Positions 1-12,322 of a stretch of 64,000 bases of DNA are shown here, one piece after another. The notes below the pieces were generated by a model. It searched no databases and had not been told where the DNA came from. It worked only from the letters and a program-made list of their open reading frames with translations. Both the position numbers and the translations under genes were made by a program. The stretch comes from Ulva prolifera (Eukaryota; Chlorophyta; Ulvophyceae; Ulvales; Ulvaceae): contig CM041197.1 of NCBI GenBank assembly GCA_023078555.1, positions 3,320,501 through 3,384,500 of the forward strand, written 5' to 3'. The first letter of the stretch is position 1. The number at the start of each line of letters is the position of its first letter.

Positions 1-5
1 CTTAC

Positions 6-3000
6 GTGCGACGACCGGGAGGTCGAGGATGCCCTGCGCGATGTCGCCGACGGTGCCGTCCTGCTTCGCGTACCCCTCCAGATTCACGATCTGCTGAATC
101 AGCGCGATGATCGGCAGCATGAGGATGAGCATGCCCATGAAGATGCCCCAGACGAGCATCGAGCGCAGCGAGCGCTCCCAGCCGCGCCACGAGACGCTGC
201 CCCAGATGATCTCCGCAGGGTCCGGCGCCGCCGACGCCTTCCACAGGTCCTCACGGTAGCTCAGCAGCCCCGTCGCGAGCGCGGTCTGATCCTGCCGCGA
301 CCGCAGCTGCACAAACGCGGCGCTCGTCTCCTGCACAGCACGCAGCACGCTCGGCACGCACCCTGACGAGCGCGCTGCCTGGCCCCGTGTGGAGCCTGCG
401 GGCGCACACTCCGCAGTGGCGTCGGGAGCCGGCAATAACCCTGTGGGCGCACGAGTCCAGCCGTTGAAACCAGCATGCAGAGTGCCGCGGCCGCTGGCGC
501 AAGGGAGCCATGGAGTGTGTGCTGTGCAGCACTGGTGCCCCGGGCACCGCAAGGCCGTCTGCACAGGGCCCCCCAAGCCTCTCCGCTCTGCAGCATGCTC
601 TGCAGGTGGTGGCGGGTGCCCGCCTCCCTCCTCGTCGCTTGCCTCAGGGGCCTGATGCGGTGTCTGTCTGTGTGAGTTCACACAGCATGCCAGTGCCTGC
701 CCTCATCTGCTCTCATGCTTGATGTAAAAGAGCAGCCAGGCATGCATACAGAGCACGGCTGTCTGCGTGCCTGCTCTCACGAATGAATGTTTCTTATGCT
801 GTGTGCTGCGTGCTGCGGTGGGAGGGGGCACACCTCGTGCTGCACGCGGCGCTGCTCGGCGCGCACTTTGTCAAGGGCGTCCTGCATGTCCCACAGCTTG
901 TACTCCATCTCGTCTGCCGTTGTCTTGTCCACGCCCCACTTGTCGCACCGCGCCTTGTCCTTCTTGTTCGGCTTCACCTTCACCTGCACGCACGCTGCGC
1001 CCGCACCCGTCAGCGGCCGAGGGGGGGGGGGGGGGGGTGGAAGATGACACGTCACGCCGCGGCGCTGCGCGGGCAGGTTCCCCGCACACTCAAGCCGCCG
1101 CCATGAGCCCACGCAGCACAGCATCGAGACACCCGCCCCTGAGCGAAGACCTGGTCGGAGGCACCGCGCACGTCGGAGGAGGCGCACCTTCTTGCGCTTG
1201 ATGGTGGCCTTGCGCCGCAGCGCCGAGATCCACTTGTCGGTGAGCTCCTCAACTGCCTGCTTCTTCGTCTCGTACGCGCCGTACAGGCCACCCAGCTTGA
1301 GCTCGTTCTTCACGACCGTCACCTTCCTGCATCCCGCCCCGACGTCAGCGGCAGCAGGTGTGTGGCAGCCGCAGCCTGGGGGCTCACAAGCACCTCACAC
1401 TCGCTGCGTAACCTCCAGCCCTCGTGCGGAAACATTCAGCACACAGCCTTGCACCGGCCCCTCGGCACTCGCACCGCGCGATGCGGCGTAAAGTGATGTT
1501 ACAGAAACGGCAAAGGGACCAGCACTTGGCACCCAGTGGGCCGAAGCGAGGGCGGATGCGGAGTGCCGGTGGTCAGCGGGGTGTCACAGCGAGCATGCGC
1601 GCAAGCATGCATGCGCTGCCTCCACCACACGAATGCCACGCACAGACACGCTGCCCCACTGCTCTGCCTGCTGAGTCGATCAGCATCACACCTTTGATGT
1701 GGTGCGGATTCTGGCGCTTCGACTTTGATCCACACGTGGAGTGCCATTCCGGCGACATCAAAACGAAGGAGAGCAGGGATGGGGGCCGGAGGCACGTCAA
1801 GTACAGCACATTCGAGGCGAGTCTCGCTAGCTCGTGGGGAAAAGAAGGGGGCCGCACTGCACTTGATCTTCGCCGTAGGTGCGCGCAAACTCGCGGCGCA
1901 CGAGCTCCTCGACGCTGACGCCGTTCTGCAGCGCCGCCTCGGCCTGCTCCCACGTCTGGAAGTCCGTGCGCGCCTTGTGGAACCGGAAGTTGCGGAGGTT
2001 GCGGCGGCCGGTGATCGTCGGCCGCTGCAGTGTCTCCTCCGGGGGGTAGGCCGCGAGGGGGCCCTGGGAGTCGTCGAGCATGTAGTCAGCGCCGGGCAGC
2101 ACGCCGCTCATGGAGCTGGCGGCGCGGACGGAGTTGGCGCGGGGCGTGCCGTACTGGCTGGCCAGCGCAAAGCTGCTGTTGCCGAAGCTGCGGGTGGAGC
2201 GCGGGCTCTGCATGCATGTGGCCGCTACGATGGAGCCACCGGATCTCACAGCACGCCGACGGTTCACCAGCTGGAGATGCACTCGTCGATGGTGCTGAAA
2301 CGGCACGGCACGAGTGTCGCATACGACACGCCGGCATAACCCTGGGAGAGTGGGAAACGTCTGGGGAGTGCGAAAGACACCGCGCGTGGCCCTCGCATGG
2401 ATGTCGGCTGTGCGGCAGCAAGTGCACTGCTGATGAATCGGACCGCATCACCGCCCCCACTGCGGCCCCGCACCACCCTCCACGCATCATCGCCATAATG
2501 GCAGCGACCGGCCCAGCCCGCTGGGCAGGGGCCGATCGAAGAGTATGCCGACAAGTGGCTGCAGGAGCACACCTCGGCGCTCAGGAAGGAGCCGGTGCCG
2601 AGCGGGTCGGCAAACTCGTTGACGCCGATGTCCTCGAGGCGCTTGAAGGGCTGCGCCGCGTCGCCGGGGCGGCGGTAGACGTTCAGGTTGCGGTCCTCAA
2701 AGATTTCGTTGCGGCCGGACAGCGAGATCTTGCTGCCGACGCTGTCCTTCATCTTGCCCGAAACCTTGCCCGTGACCTTGCCAAAGACGCTGCCGATGCC
2801 CTGCTGCATCGCCTGCTGCACCTTCTCCTTGAACTTCTGCGGCAATACGCGGCCAATCGTGCCGTCGATATTCTGCATGGCGATATGCGGCGTTGAGCGC
2901 AAGCGCGAACACGAGGTGGCGTGTCTGTGTTCCACTGCAGGGAGCCTTGGAGCGTCCATGCATGCACGCCGCCTGGCACCGGCTCTCCAGGCATGGTGTC

Positions 3001-4352
3001 CCGGGCAGCCTGGCCATCGAGCGGTGGCCAGCCCTGCTGCGGCAACGTGTGCATGCATGGGTCCACGGTGACCCAGCGTGCCGGAGGTGTGCGCCGGACA
3101 GTCGCTAGGCTGCCACCGCAACATGCATGCACATGCCGCACACGCCGCTCACGCTGAGCCCTGCCTGCTGGCAGTGCCGGGCAAGAGCAGCGACTGGCCC
3201 GGAGCGGCTGAATTCAATCTGCGCTCTCGCTGACAGGCATTCATCTCTAGGCAGAGCAATGTGGCGGTATGTCGCGTCACAAACAACGGGGCCGTCCAGG
3301 CTGTTCGACGATTGCAGTTCAGAAAGTGAGGGTAACCCGCGGGGGTGGGGGGCGGGGAGAAGCGCACGTCGTAGATGCGGCCGATGACGGTGCCATGAGG
3401 CGTGCCGGCGATGTCCTGCACGAGGATCGTGTGTGCGCTGTCACCCTTGCGCTTCCATGCCAGGTACAGGATCCGCCACTTCAGCGACTCTTGCCAGTAC
3501 GCCCACAGCATCTGCATGCGCCGCGGAGTCAGCCGCCAGCAAGAGCGTACACACGGGGTGTCCCCGAGCAGGCGCAAGCGGCGGGCGGGCTCGGGGTCAG
3601 CTTGCAAGTCAACAGGTCCAGGTCCGCGAAAGGACACACACAAGGCCGCTACAGATCACAGCATTCATGGCTGCACCCTCGGCCGCGGCACAGCCGCACG
3701 GCCAACAGCACGCCTTGAGCACCGCATCCTCGCTCTACACAAGCCAGGATGGCTCTACACAACCCTCGGTGCTTGTGTTCTGGCCAACGCCACCACACGT
3801 GCAGTCCACGTGCAAACGAGGCGGGGCCCTCCGAGGGACCAGGCTGGGGGCTCCGCACGAGCATCGCCGGGCCGAGGCGCACCCTGATGGTGAAGAAGGT
3901 GATGATGTACAGGCTGATGAGGTGCGCCCACAGCAGATGCGACTGGTTCTCGTCGATGTTGGTCATGGACGTCTTGTCAAAGTCCGCGACCACAAATCCC
4001 ACCTCTTTGCAGATTTCGTTCCTCCCGATGCCGTTCTGCACACACCACGAGCTCCATGCATGAGGTGCATCAGTTAAGCATCATAAGAAGAGCAGGGCAA
4101 GCACACGCTCACGGCCACGCGGCCCCTGACAGCTCGGAGCGTGCCGCTGGTGGCGCGAAACGCTGTGTTTGTGCGGGTGATTGTGAGAGGGGGTGGGTGT
4201 GCCAGTGGTTTCACAAGGCGCGCGGGTGGAGCAGGGCCGCGGCGACCCGTGTCGTCAGGGTGCCTCTGCCAGAGTTGGGGCCGTCGCAGTGGAGCATCCC
4301 TGGATGCATGGCCGCCTCTGGCTCTGGCTCTGCGAGTGGGCGTGCGTGCGTT

Positions 4353-4434
<82 letters not shown>

Positions 4435-7400
4435 GCACTGACGCTGTTGTTAGCCCCCCGCACGCTGAACACTCTGGTAATGGTTGCAACTGCCCCCGGA
4501 TCGGCGAGCGGGCTGCACTGATGTTGCCATATATAACAACGACTTCGCCGTATGAGGCACACATGAAGCATAAAAGAAAGGGTCTACTGGAGAGTACTGT
4601 GCCTCAGGCGAGACCCTCTACGTAGGCCAAGCGATCAACCCGATCCCGCAGCGACACATGCAAGTACACACTGAAGGGGCCACAAGAATGCAGTCTCTCT
4701 ACAAGTTGCGCCATGCGATCCCCAGCTCTGATGTAGTTTGTGATCAAGCACATATGAAGGGGCGGGGGGCTTACTGCGGCAGCGTTGGAAACGGCGTCTT
4801 CCGGCTCCTCTGGTGTGTTGCATTCGGTCTCCACCGTCGGGATTTCGGTGAGGTTCTCCCGCATGGCCTTCTCCCGCAGGAACTCGTTGATTTGATCTTG
4901 CCGCTTGAGCTGCTTCTCAACAAATGTGCCGGCTGCCCAGTTGGTGGGTAGCGTGATGAGGCATGAGACGACGGACACAAGGAGCGAGAGGCGGATCGCG
5001 AGCTTCAGGAAGCGGCAATACGCGAGCGCGTCGAAGCCCGCGCACACCACGAACTTCTCGTCGGCCATTGTGAAGACGGGCTCCATCCATGAGAACCACG
5101 TCGGCGGCAGCCGCGGCGGCCGGAACCTGCAGGGATGGGGGTAGTGAAATGCGCGGGGCGGGGGGTGGATGTGGCGAGAGCAGCGATGGATCCGGCAGTG
5201 CTGTGCACCGGTGTTGGGTCATCGGGCCCAATTACATGAAACAATTCCGAATATGCAGGTATGATTTCTGGATGGCAGCCCCAGAAATGCTGAAAAGCGA
5301 CCCAACACACCACACATGCTGTGTACGCGGTTGGAGCGCACGCAGCGTGACCGCAGCTGCTGTCGGCTAAGCAACCGGGCATGTCGGGAGCAGTAGATTC
5401 CGGGCACGGCCACAGCAGAGGCAGCGTTGGCGGGGTGAACGGCCGCATGAGGTTGCGGCGCTAAGTGTACTTAGAAACTCTCTTGCAGACACTAGCCTTG
5501 CGGGATGACGGAGGGGACACGGGCGGAGGAAAGGCGCGCGGAATGTAGTACAGATGCATGGACATCAATGTGGACAGCGATGTGAATGTACTTGCAAAGG
5601 ACAGAGGCCGAGCATGCCCCCGGTGACCGGAATCCACTCGCAAACCCACTCACGCGTTCATGGCACTAGGCTGGGCACGAGCGGGCGCAAAGCATTCGTC
5701 ACACACCATGGACCCACGGTCCCAACACCCCACGGTCCAGCACACCACACCGAGACGCAACCTCCGCCAATCAATTCAAATAATCCATAGCAGGCTGTCC
5801 CCAGCGACCATGCGCCTCATGCGACAACGGCACAAAACTATATGCCTCAGGGTCGTGCAAACAATAAGCATTGCGTTTCTGCACGTCCCGCACCACCGCA
5901 GCACCCCCGTCCTCCCGGGCTGCCAGGCCGCAGCAGGTATCAGCACAGGGGTTCACAGTCGACACATGCCCTGTGCGCAAGGGGTCGCCTGGCGGCATAA
6001 ACATGATGTCTCCCACCTTCTCACAGGCCAGCGTCCTGATTGAATGTGTGTATGTATGTATCAACATAGCAATGTGGATGTGGACACTGGTGAAGGTACA
6101 AGCGGCAAGGACGCAGCATGGGTGGCTTGAATGTGGTGCATGGCAGAGGAGGCGGCTAGCGAGGCACCGCAAGGCACATTTCTACAGCTTCACACGGCAC
6201 GCATCAAAGATTTCGAGCTCGCGGCTGATCGTGTTGGGGCGTGGCCACGCGTGGTATGGCCTGAACGGCGGGAGGAAATCAGCAGGCGGTTCGATCGAGT
6301 GCATGGAATCTGCGAGAACGGTACAGAGGCAATATGTGCAGCTTTACCTGTTCAGTTTCTGCAAGATCCTTGGAAACAGTGACGTCGGGCCTCCGACGTC
6401 ACGGCTTCTGACGATCCATGGTCCATGATGCCGGCACGACATGGTGCACGGATAGAATCGAGCGTGCCCACATCGCGCGGTGGCTCAAGCGGCATGGCGG
6501 TGTGTACACAATCACGGCCAAGGCCACAGCAGCATATGATGCAGCAATTTTCGACACGCTCACTAGCCAGCCTTCCGGAAGTCGGTACGATGTATAGATG
6601 CGGAAGTGGCTATGGTTTGGACACACGGAGGCAGTTTACCGTGGAGCACCGAGGAGCCACAGCGGGAATTGAACAAACACGGTGGAGAGAGAGAGAGAGA
6701 TGATATAGTGAAAAGTAGTGAGTCCCTGTGAATGGATATTGGCAATGCTATACTTCGCTGCGCGGTTCAGCTGCAGAGCCGTTATTGATAAACCGAGACA
6801 CCGCGATGCCAGGACCCGTCAACGACGAAGACGGCGACATGCCCGAAATTCATCGTAAGCAAACAAAAATGCAACACGAAGTCTCATTGTGACTGAGGCG
6901 CTGGGATACTGGGCGTCTGGAAGGAAACACTGACACTGAGGGGCATAAGCAACTACCACTGGCGCACAAAGCAACAGCCGAATGCAATAAACCTGATACA
7001 AACGCACAAATATTGCATCAACCTAGATACCGATAACTATCGAGCCTTCTGAAAGCGCGACACGCGAGGTTCTCTCTGAAACTGGCGTGGACGGTCCCGT
7101 TTGGCAGGGCTCAGGTTGTGCAGCACAGAAAGCATCCTGACATGCAGCAAAGCAATGGTAAATGTATGAAGTGGGCTACCAGAAAGTAAGAAAAAAATCG
7201 CAGCGCCATGTTTCTGCATGTACGGTGACGCAGGACTTGTGACTTGGCTGGACTCCGGCGCGCGGGCGACCGACGCACAAAGCGCACCTGAAAGGGATCG
7301 ATAGCTTCCGCTTTGCTGAATAGAAATCAGCAAGAAACGGCTGCCGCCGCAGGAAATTGAAGATGAAGAACACCCCAAGTGCTACGCCTCCGTTTAGCAG

Positions 7401-7436
7401 GACCGAGGTCCCGAGAGCGTCCCAGGAAATGGCCAT
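6..7436 (-). CDS. OSCA/CSC1-like (TMEM63 family) mechanosensitive cation channel, 3' part beyond the window
   Basis: Members of this family are plasma-membrane, stretch- or osmotically gated calcium-permeable channels. Exons read on the minus strand: 7436-7288, a short exon ending at 5471 (start near 5491, unsure), 5126-4775, 4035-3883, 3511-3368, 2872-2573, 2207-1863, 1322-1188, 983-834 and 330-6. A donor at 1-5 shows the gene continues off the edge. Exon 1 gives the N-terminal membrane segment (GVALGVFFIFNFLRRQP). Exon 3 gives the family hallmark FVVCAGFDALAYCRFLKL and a second membrane helix. Exon 4 gives TSMTNIDENQSHLLWAHLIS plus a third helix. The 834-3511 exons form the cytosolic domain, and the 6-330 exon holds PDPAEIIWGSVSW and another helix. 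Phases agree from 5126 downward. About 690 residues are visible. The cytosolic domain is roughly twice the usual size. The ATG at 7436 was chosen because it directly precedes the first helix. Confidence 0.88.
1021..1037. repeat. poly-G run of 17 in an OSCA intron
   Basis: An uninterrupted run of 17 G lies in the intron between the 983-834 and 1322-1188 exons. It is a simple homopolymer with no sign of function. Confidence 0.9.
4354..4424. repeat. (GT)n microsatellite, about 70 bp
   Basis: A nearly pure GT dinucleotide tract lies in the intron between the 4035-3883 and 5126-4775 exons of the channel gene. Open frames across it (CVCVCV or THTHTH) are artefacts of the repeat. Confidence 0.95.
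5586..6041 (-). mobile_element. LINE (non-LTR retrotransposon) 3' fragment in an OSCA intron
   Basis: The minus strand encodes a stretch (GDIMFMPPGDPL, then RDVQKRNAYCLHDPEAYSFV) that closely matches the C-terminal part of the longer element at 60.8-62.5 kb. The non-coding tail also matches (AAAGGACAGAGGCCG). Only about 450 bp remain, so the copy is strongly 5' truncated. GAATGT occurs at both edges and could be a short target duplication. TGTATGTATG follows the truncated 5' end, echoing the microsatellite setting of the other copy. The frame ends in a stop after PAMDYLN where the longer copy continues. It lies in a large intron and should be removed by splicing. Confidence 0.75.
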
Positions 7437-10045
7437 GCCCGCTATGCAGGATCAACGCACGGAAACAAAATGATGCGGCTTTTACTATAGCTCCGCGTGG
7501 ATTTCGCTCAGGTACGCGATGGTCTTTCGCGTTGCGGAAGTTGCTCGTCAAGTTTCACCGCTGCTGTCCGGGTCTGAGAGACCATCAGATCGGAAAACAC
7601 TGCAGAGCAGAACTCTGATGTCAGACCGCGGCCAAGGAGCTTTGATCAAGCCTGTGGGATAGCAGTGCGAAACGGATACCAAGTCGGAAAATTTGACGTG
7701 GAATGTGGTGGTGCGCTGCAGCCAACGTCCATGCATGCATCCTTCATTGTTTGTACACCGCTGCGCGCAAGTTGCACTTTCCAGTTATGCATGCGTATGT
7801 ACGCATGAGCGTTGATGATGTCTCATGCATAGAGCATAGTCCCCGCTTGTGCGTTTTGGGTCCTGTGGTTTCACCTAGGAGCCTTCAAAATAAGACATTC
7901 AGATAAGGCCGAATTCTTGCTTGATGGCTCCGTAGCCTGAAAACTTCCATACAACACTCCGCGGTCTCATTCGCCAAAAGCCGCTATCGCTCATTAGCGC
8001 ATGCAGCAATCGAGCTTTTCTACAGGCTACAAAAGCGCAAGTGGAGACTTGGCCTCAGTGACAGGGTTCAGGGCGCCTTGCAGCAGCTGCGCCCTTGCAA
8101 GCTTTGGACAATCTCTCATGGGGCCCATGGGGCAGTGCAATTTCTTGCAAGGGTAAAGTCACGAGGCGCGGATGGCACGAGCAGTGGCAACCTTACCTTT
8201 GAGTGGTTTGCACTACTGCACCATGCAGCTATACCTTGACGGTGCAGCTTCGGGTTTATGTACATCTCTGGGAGCCCCATGGCCAGCAGCAGGAGCTGGG
8301 AATTATGTTGTTCTCTGGGCACCATGTGTTATAGCTGCTCTGATGAAAACTTGACAGCTTGGCAGTGAAGTTAGCTCTTGTGCCCCCTCAACGCAGCTGT
8401 GCGCAGTTCCTGTGCTTGGTGGTGCTACCAGCCTCTCCGATGTATCCTTGTATATGAGTGCCTGTGCACCTGACCACCCAGTACTTAACAAGTCGAAGCA
8501 CTGTGAAGGCATATTTACCCGTTCACGTCCGACGTGGTCAGCTGCGCCTGTCAGGTCACCTGACTCAGGTGAGTGCAGTCTGCTGCTGACAAGTCACCGC
8601 TGACGAGCCAGGTGTATACAGCATCGCGCACGCCCCTCGAGATTCGCCTTCAGGCATCACCGATGACAGGTCTAGTCTTGTTCGGGACAATTGCGCTGGC
8701 GCTGGAAGCCTCAGCCAGGCCGGGGGTGCCCGGCTCTGCCCCTCGGATTGTGCTGCTGGTCTGCGTTGGTGCCCTGGCACGCAATGCCCCGAGCTCTACC
8801 GACGTGTTCAGATTGATGCATGTGTGGATGTAGCTAGGCGCGCCACAAATGACAATGATCAATTTGCGCGCAATGCGTCCTTTCGTCCGCTCTCCGTCAT
8901 AATATGTGATATTCTGCCCCATCCAAGATGTCAGGTGGATCAGGCATGGGCATGTACTTTGCACCACGCTGCAGCTGATCTCCTGCGCTGTGCGTGTTCA
9001 TCGACCTTCGCGTTGCGATCGTCCAGCGACGGCAGCAAATGTGAGAATCATCAACTGAACAGGTTGTATGTGCGATCATAGTTTGAGCGCATGGAGGCTT
9101 GCCGGGCACAACTCGTGGGCTGTAAAAGCGCGGACCGCTGACACCACCGGAGCAGGACAATCATAAGCGAAATCGCCCATCATCATAGCTTGATGACTAC
9201 GAAGTATATCATCAAACTTGATATCACAACTGCTTAGGCGAAATCTGCGCGCGCCTGACCAGCTATCCTGTGCATCTGTCACCAGATCTGGACTTGTCCA
9301 AGAGTGTTGGAAGAGGTACATCATTCACCACACTTGCGCCACAGACTAAGCTCTGGAGGTGTATCGTCTCTAGGCCATGCCCACACCAGCATGTAGTAGT
9401 CACAATTTGACAGAGTACACCCACCACAAACGCTGTCCACTCGGGCATGTGCCTCAAGCAACGTTGGTGTCGATTCAACGAAGTTTAGGCCAAATCTTCG
9501 TGCTACGCGGCGGTGTGTAGCAATCACAAACATCCAGTGGCCAACCGCAGGCTGCATGTGTATGGACACTGCTGGTCATTGGGATTTGCAGCACCTGGGC
9601 AATGATGAGCCAGCACACATGCTGCCAGTGCACAATCACTAGGTGCCATCAGGCTGTGGTGCACAGTCCACCGTGGGTATTCCGTACCTCGCCTCTGCAT
9701 GGAAGATACAGCAGAGCTATAACATCGCTACATGTTTCAGTCCTCTTGCACGAGTGCACATGCATGCATCGATCATATGATCACCGTCTCAACTAATCAC
9801 AAGACAGACTGGTTTCGTATTTACACAATGTTTTCAGGCAGAGTTGATTGCTACAGTCAAACACAGAAATAAACATGAATGGCAGAGATATGGAAAGTTC
9901 GTATCAACGTTCAGTGGTTGCGTATCTCTTGAAATTGGACTGCAGCACAGCATCGACTTGCCAGGTCCTTAGCCAAGAAGCTTCATCAACTCGGGTTCAG
10001 TCCAACGAGGCCAGCGATTGCTGATTACTCATGTCCATCTTGAAG
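7437..10045. other. intergenic region, no gene seen
   Basis: This holds the upstream region of the channel gene and the 3' flank of the dUTPase gene. I see only short frames with no recognisable domain and no consistent splice chain. A TTTACA near 9820 reads as TGTAAA on the minus strand, a plausible polyadenylation signal for the dUTPase about 220 nt after its stop. No RNA gene was recognised. Confidence 0.6.
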
Positions 10046-10878
10046 CTATGCCTTGGTTGAATTCTCGTTGCCGAAGCCACCAGTCGATCCAAAACCCCCT
10101 GCACCCCTGTCTGTCCCATCTAGGGACTCCACTTCTACTACTTCAGCAATCATGATCCGCTCGAGAACCAGCTGTGCAATGCGATCACCCTCTTTGATCT
10201 GCAAATAAGGCATCTCGATGTCCCATTGTCTGCATTTCAAGTGTGTTCGAGTTCTGACATTTTGAATTGTGATCAGTTTGAGAATCGCCCGGTGTACAAG
10301 AGCAGCAGAGACTTAACAGCTGCTGCGCTAGAAATGCACCATATTATGTACCTTTTCTACCTAAAGAAACGTGAATGCAGGAACGTGCCTGGAAGTCCTG
10401 GTCAGAGAAATTGAACAATATAACCTTCAGCTCTCCACGGTAGTCGCTATCAATGACACCAGCTCCGGTATCGATGCTGTGTTTGGCCGCGAGACCTGAC
10501 CTGGGAGCGACCCGGCCGTAGCATTCTGGCGGTATGGCCAGGCTCAGACCGGTGCTGACAATGTACTTGCCGCGGGCCGGGATCGTGCACGCCTCCGCAC
10601 TGCATGCACATGAATGGTTACAGTAGGCTTCTGGACTGCTGACACACGGCTCTTTGGCGGGTATACAATGGAAAGCAGGAAAGTGATGACGACCGGTACT
10701 TCCGGAGGAGCACCAAATGCCCAGACAGAGAAACAAACCTGGAGATATCGTAGCCAGCAGCACCACTGGATCCCCGAGTAGGGAGAGTTGCGTTTGCCTT
10801 GAGGAGCTTGACACGCAGAGCGGGTGGAAGACAGCGCTGCTTCGCGGGTGGCTCCACGACGGCAGGCCGCTCTGTGGG
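10046..10878 (-). CDS. DUT: deoxyuridine 5'-triphosphate nucleotidohydrolase (dUTPase), first exon not located
   Basis: dUTPase hydrolyses dUTP to dUMP and pyrophosphate, keeping uracil out of DNA and feeding thymidylate synthesis. It normally acts as a homotrimer. Exons read: 10878-10739, 10599-10389 and 10198-10046. All five family motifs are present in order: [32 protein letters not shown] with the catalytic Asp; [13 protein letters not shown]; and the C-terminal P-loop-like [10 protein letters not shown]. Junctions restore the family sequence exactly ([16 protein letters not shown] and [14 protein letters not shown]). The second junction requires a GC donor (CAG/GCACGT), so this is a GC-AG intron. 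The 10878-10739 exon follows a TTGCAG acceptor and has no in-frame ATG, so at least one upstream exon exists. An ATG at 11033 (MATLAPAN, then a GT donor) and a transit-peptide-like frame near 11.05-11.16 kb are unproven candidates. Confidence 0.93.
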
Positions 10879-12322
10879 CTGCAAGAAGCATAGGTTTGTT
10901 ACTTGAGATGACTGTTACCGCATTGACTTCACGATTGATACACATAGTGGCATTATGTATGACAACGGCTGCATTGACGAACGTTGTCGGCATGTCGACG
11001 CACCATCACGTTTGCAGGAGCTAATGTAGCCATGAGCTTACCCTCCACTGCTCTCAGCTCTTCGGAAACGATGCTTCTGACAGATAAAGCGGTGGTCGTC
11101 AGCCTGGACAATGTTGCGACCGTCCTGTTCAGCATTAACACTAGCCCGGAGTGCGAAAAAGCCACTAACTACAGCAGCGATCGCACAGGGAGGCACCTAC
11201 ATCTGTGTGGATTTAATTCAAGCTCGACGGACTGGGAGTCTAATTCGCTGCCTCGAAACGTCGTTCATTTTGCGAGGTGACATTATCGCGTCATGTCAGC
11301 AGCACGTAGCACGACGATGCTCAAGTACTTGAGGTAGATGAAGAGGGGAAGCCGATGCGAAGCCACGTCTTTATGACCGATGTACGTATTACTGACACCT
11401 CACACCAGGCAACAGTGTACATCTCCACAGATGTGGCATCGCGGGCTGACTCTCAGAGATCAGATTGAAAGTACGGCCGTCAATGTATGTCGATGACACC
11501 GGCAATCGCTTTCGTTGCAACGATATCAACACATATGCACTGTCCATGGCGGCATGTCGTCTGATTCACCGTGCTTAAGTTTGCGTTGCAGTGTCCAGCT
11601 AGCATGTATACACATCCAGCAGCTTTCACATGCTTCAAGCCTGCCAGGCGTCTCATGTACACTGAAGCCCCGACTCTGCCGACAGCCATGGGGAAGCTGC
11701 AACTGTGAGCCGCACAATGTGTCGATCTGTACACTACATAGCTGATGTCAGAGTTTTCCATATCCTGTAAGAGTATATCAACTTGGCAATTGCCGCAAAG
11801 CAGCTCAGAGGCAGGCGATCAGCGTTTGTTGACTTGTCCACCTGTAGCGATGCAGCGGGGGTTTGAGCAGCCTGGTTCTTAGCGCAGGCCATTGGCCTTG
11901 GCCAGTTTCACCACTGCAGCAACACCTCACCAGGAGCAGTAGGCACTGTTCACCTGCCTGGGTTGCCACAGCACCATTTTCAATCTTGATCAGTAAAACT
12001 GCATCACCGCTCTTTTGTGCTGTGCCACTACCACACTCAATATCTGATACATCGAAGCTCCTGGAACGTGTTCATTTCAGCCCTCTATCGCCAAATTGGA
12101 TTACATTCAAGCACACAGCGCTGGCGCCGCTCATATCTCACATCCGCATTAACAGCCGTCCGTCCAGACCAACATGACAGCTCAGCATGTATGTTCCTAC
12201 ACCAACACACCATCAAGCATCACCCACCAGCCCCATGCGCCACTGGAAACTCAATTTTGCACTGCCGTAAGACACGCTCCGGGTACCTGGCGGTCAGCCA
12301 CCGAGCATGAGCAGCACCCGCA
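10879..12322. other. region between the dUTPase and the checkpoint kinase
   Basis: This probably contains the missing first exon and promoter of the dUTPase, and the 3' untranslated region of the kinase gene. A TGTAA on the minus strand near 12105, about 215 nt after the kinase stop, may be its polyadenylation signal. I see no other supportable feature. Confidence 0.5.

Noticed and set aside
4056-4625. Open frames with poly-CV or poly-TH across 4354-4424
   Set aside because: They are produced by the GT microsatellite inside an intron.
4600-4740. SINE or tRNA-like sequence on the minus strand
   Set aside because: There is an A-box-like TGGCGCAACTTG but no acceptable B-box and no second copy in the window.
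9076-9569. Overlapping minus-strand frames with Cys and His residues
   Set aside because: They are short and overlap in different frames with no family match.
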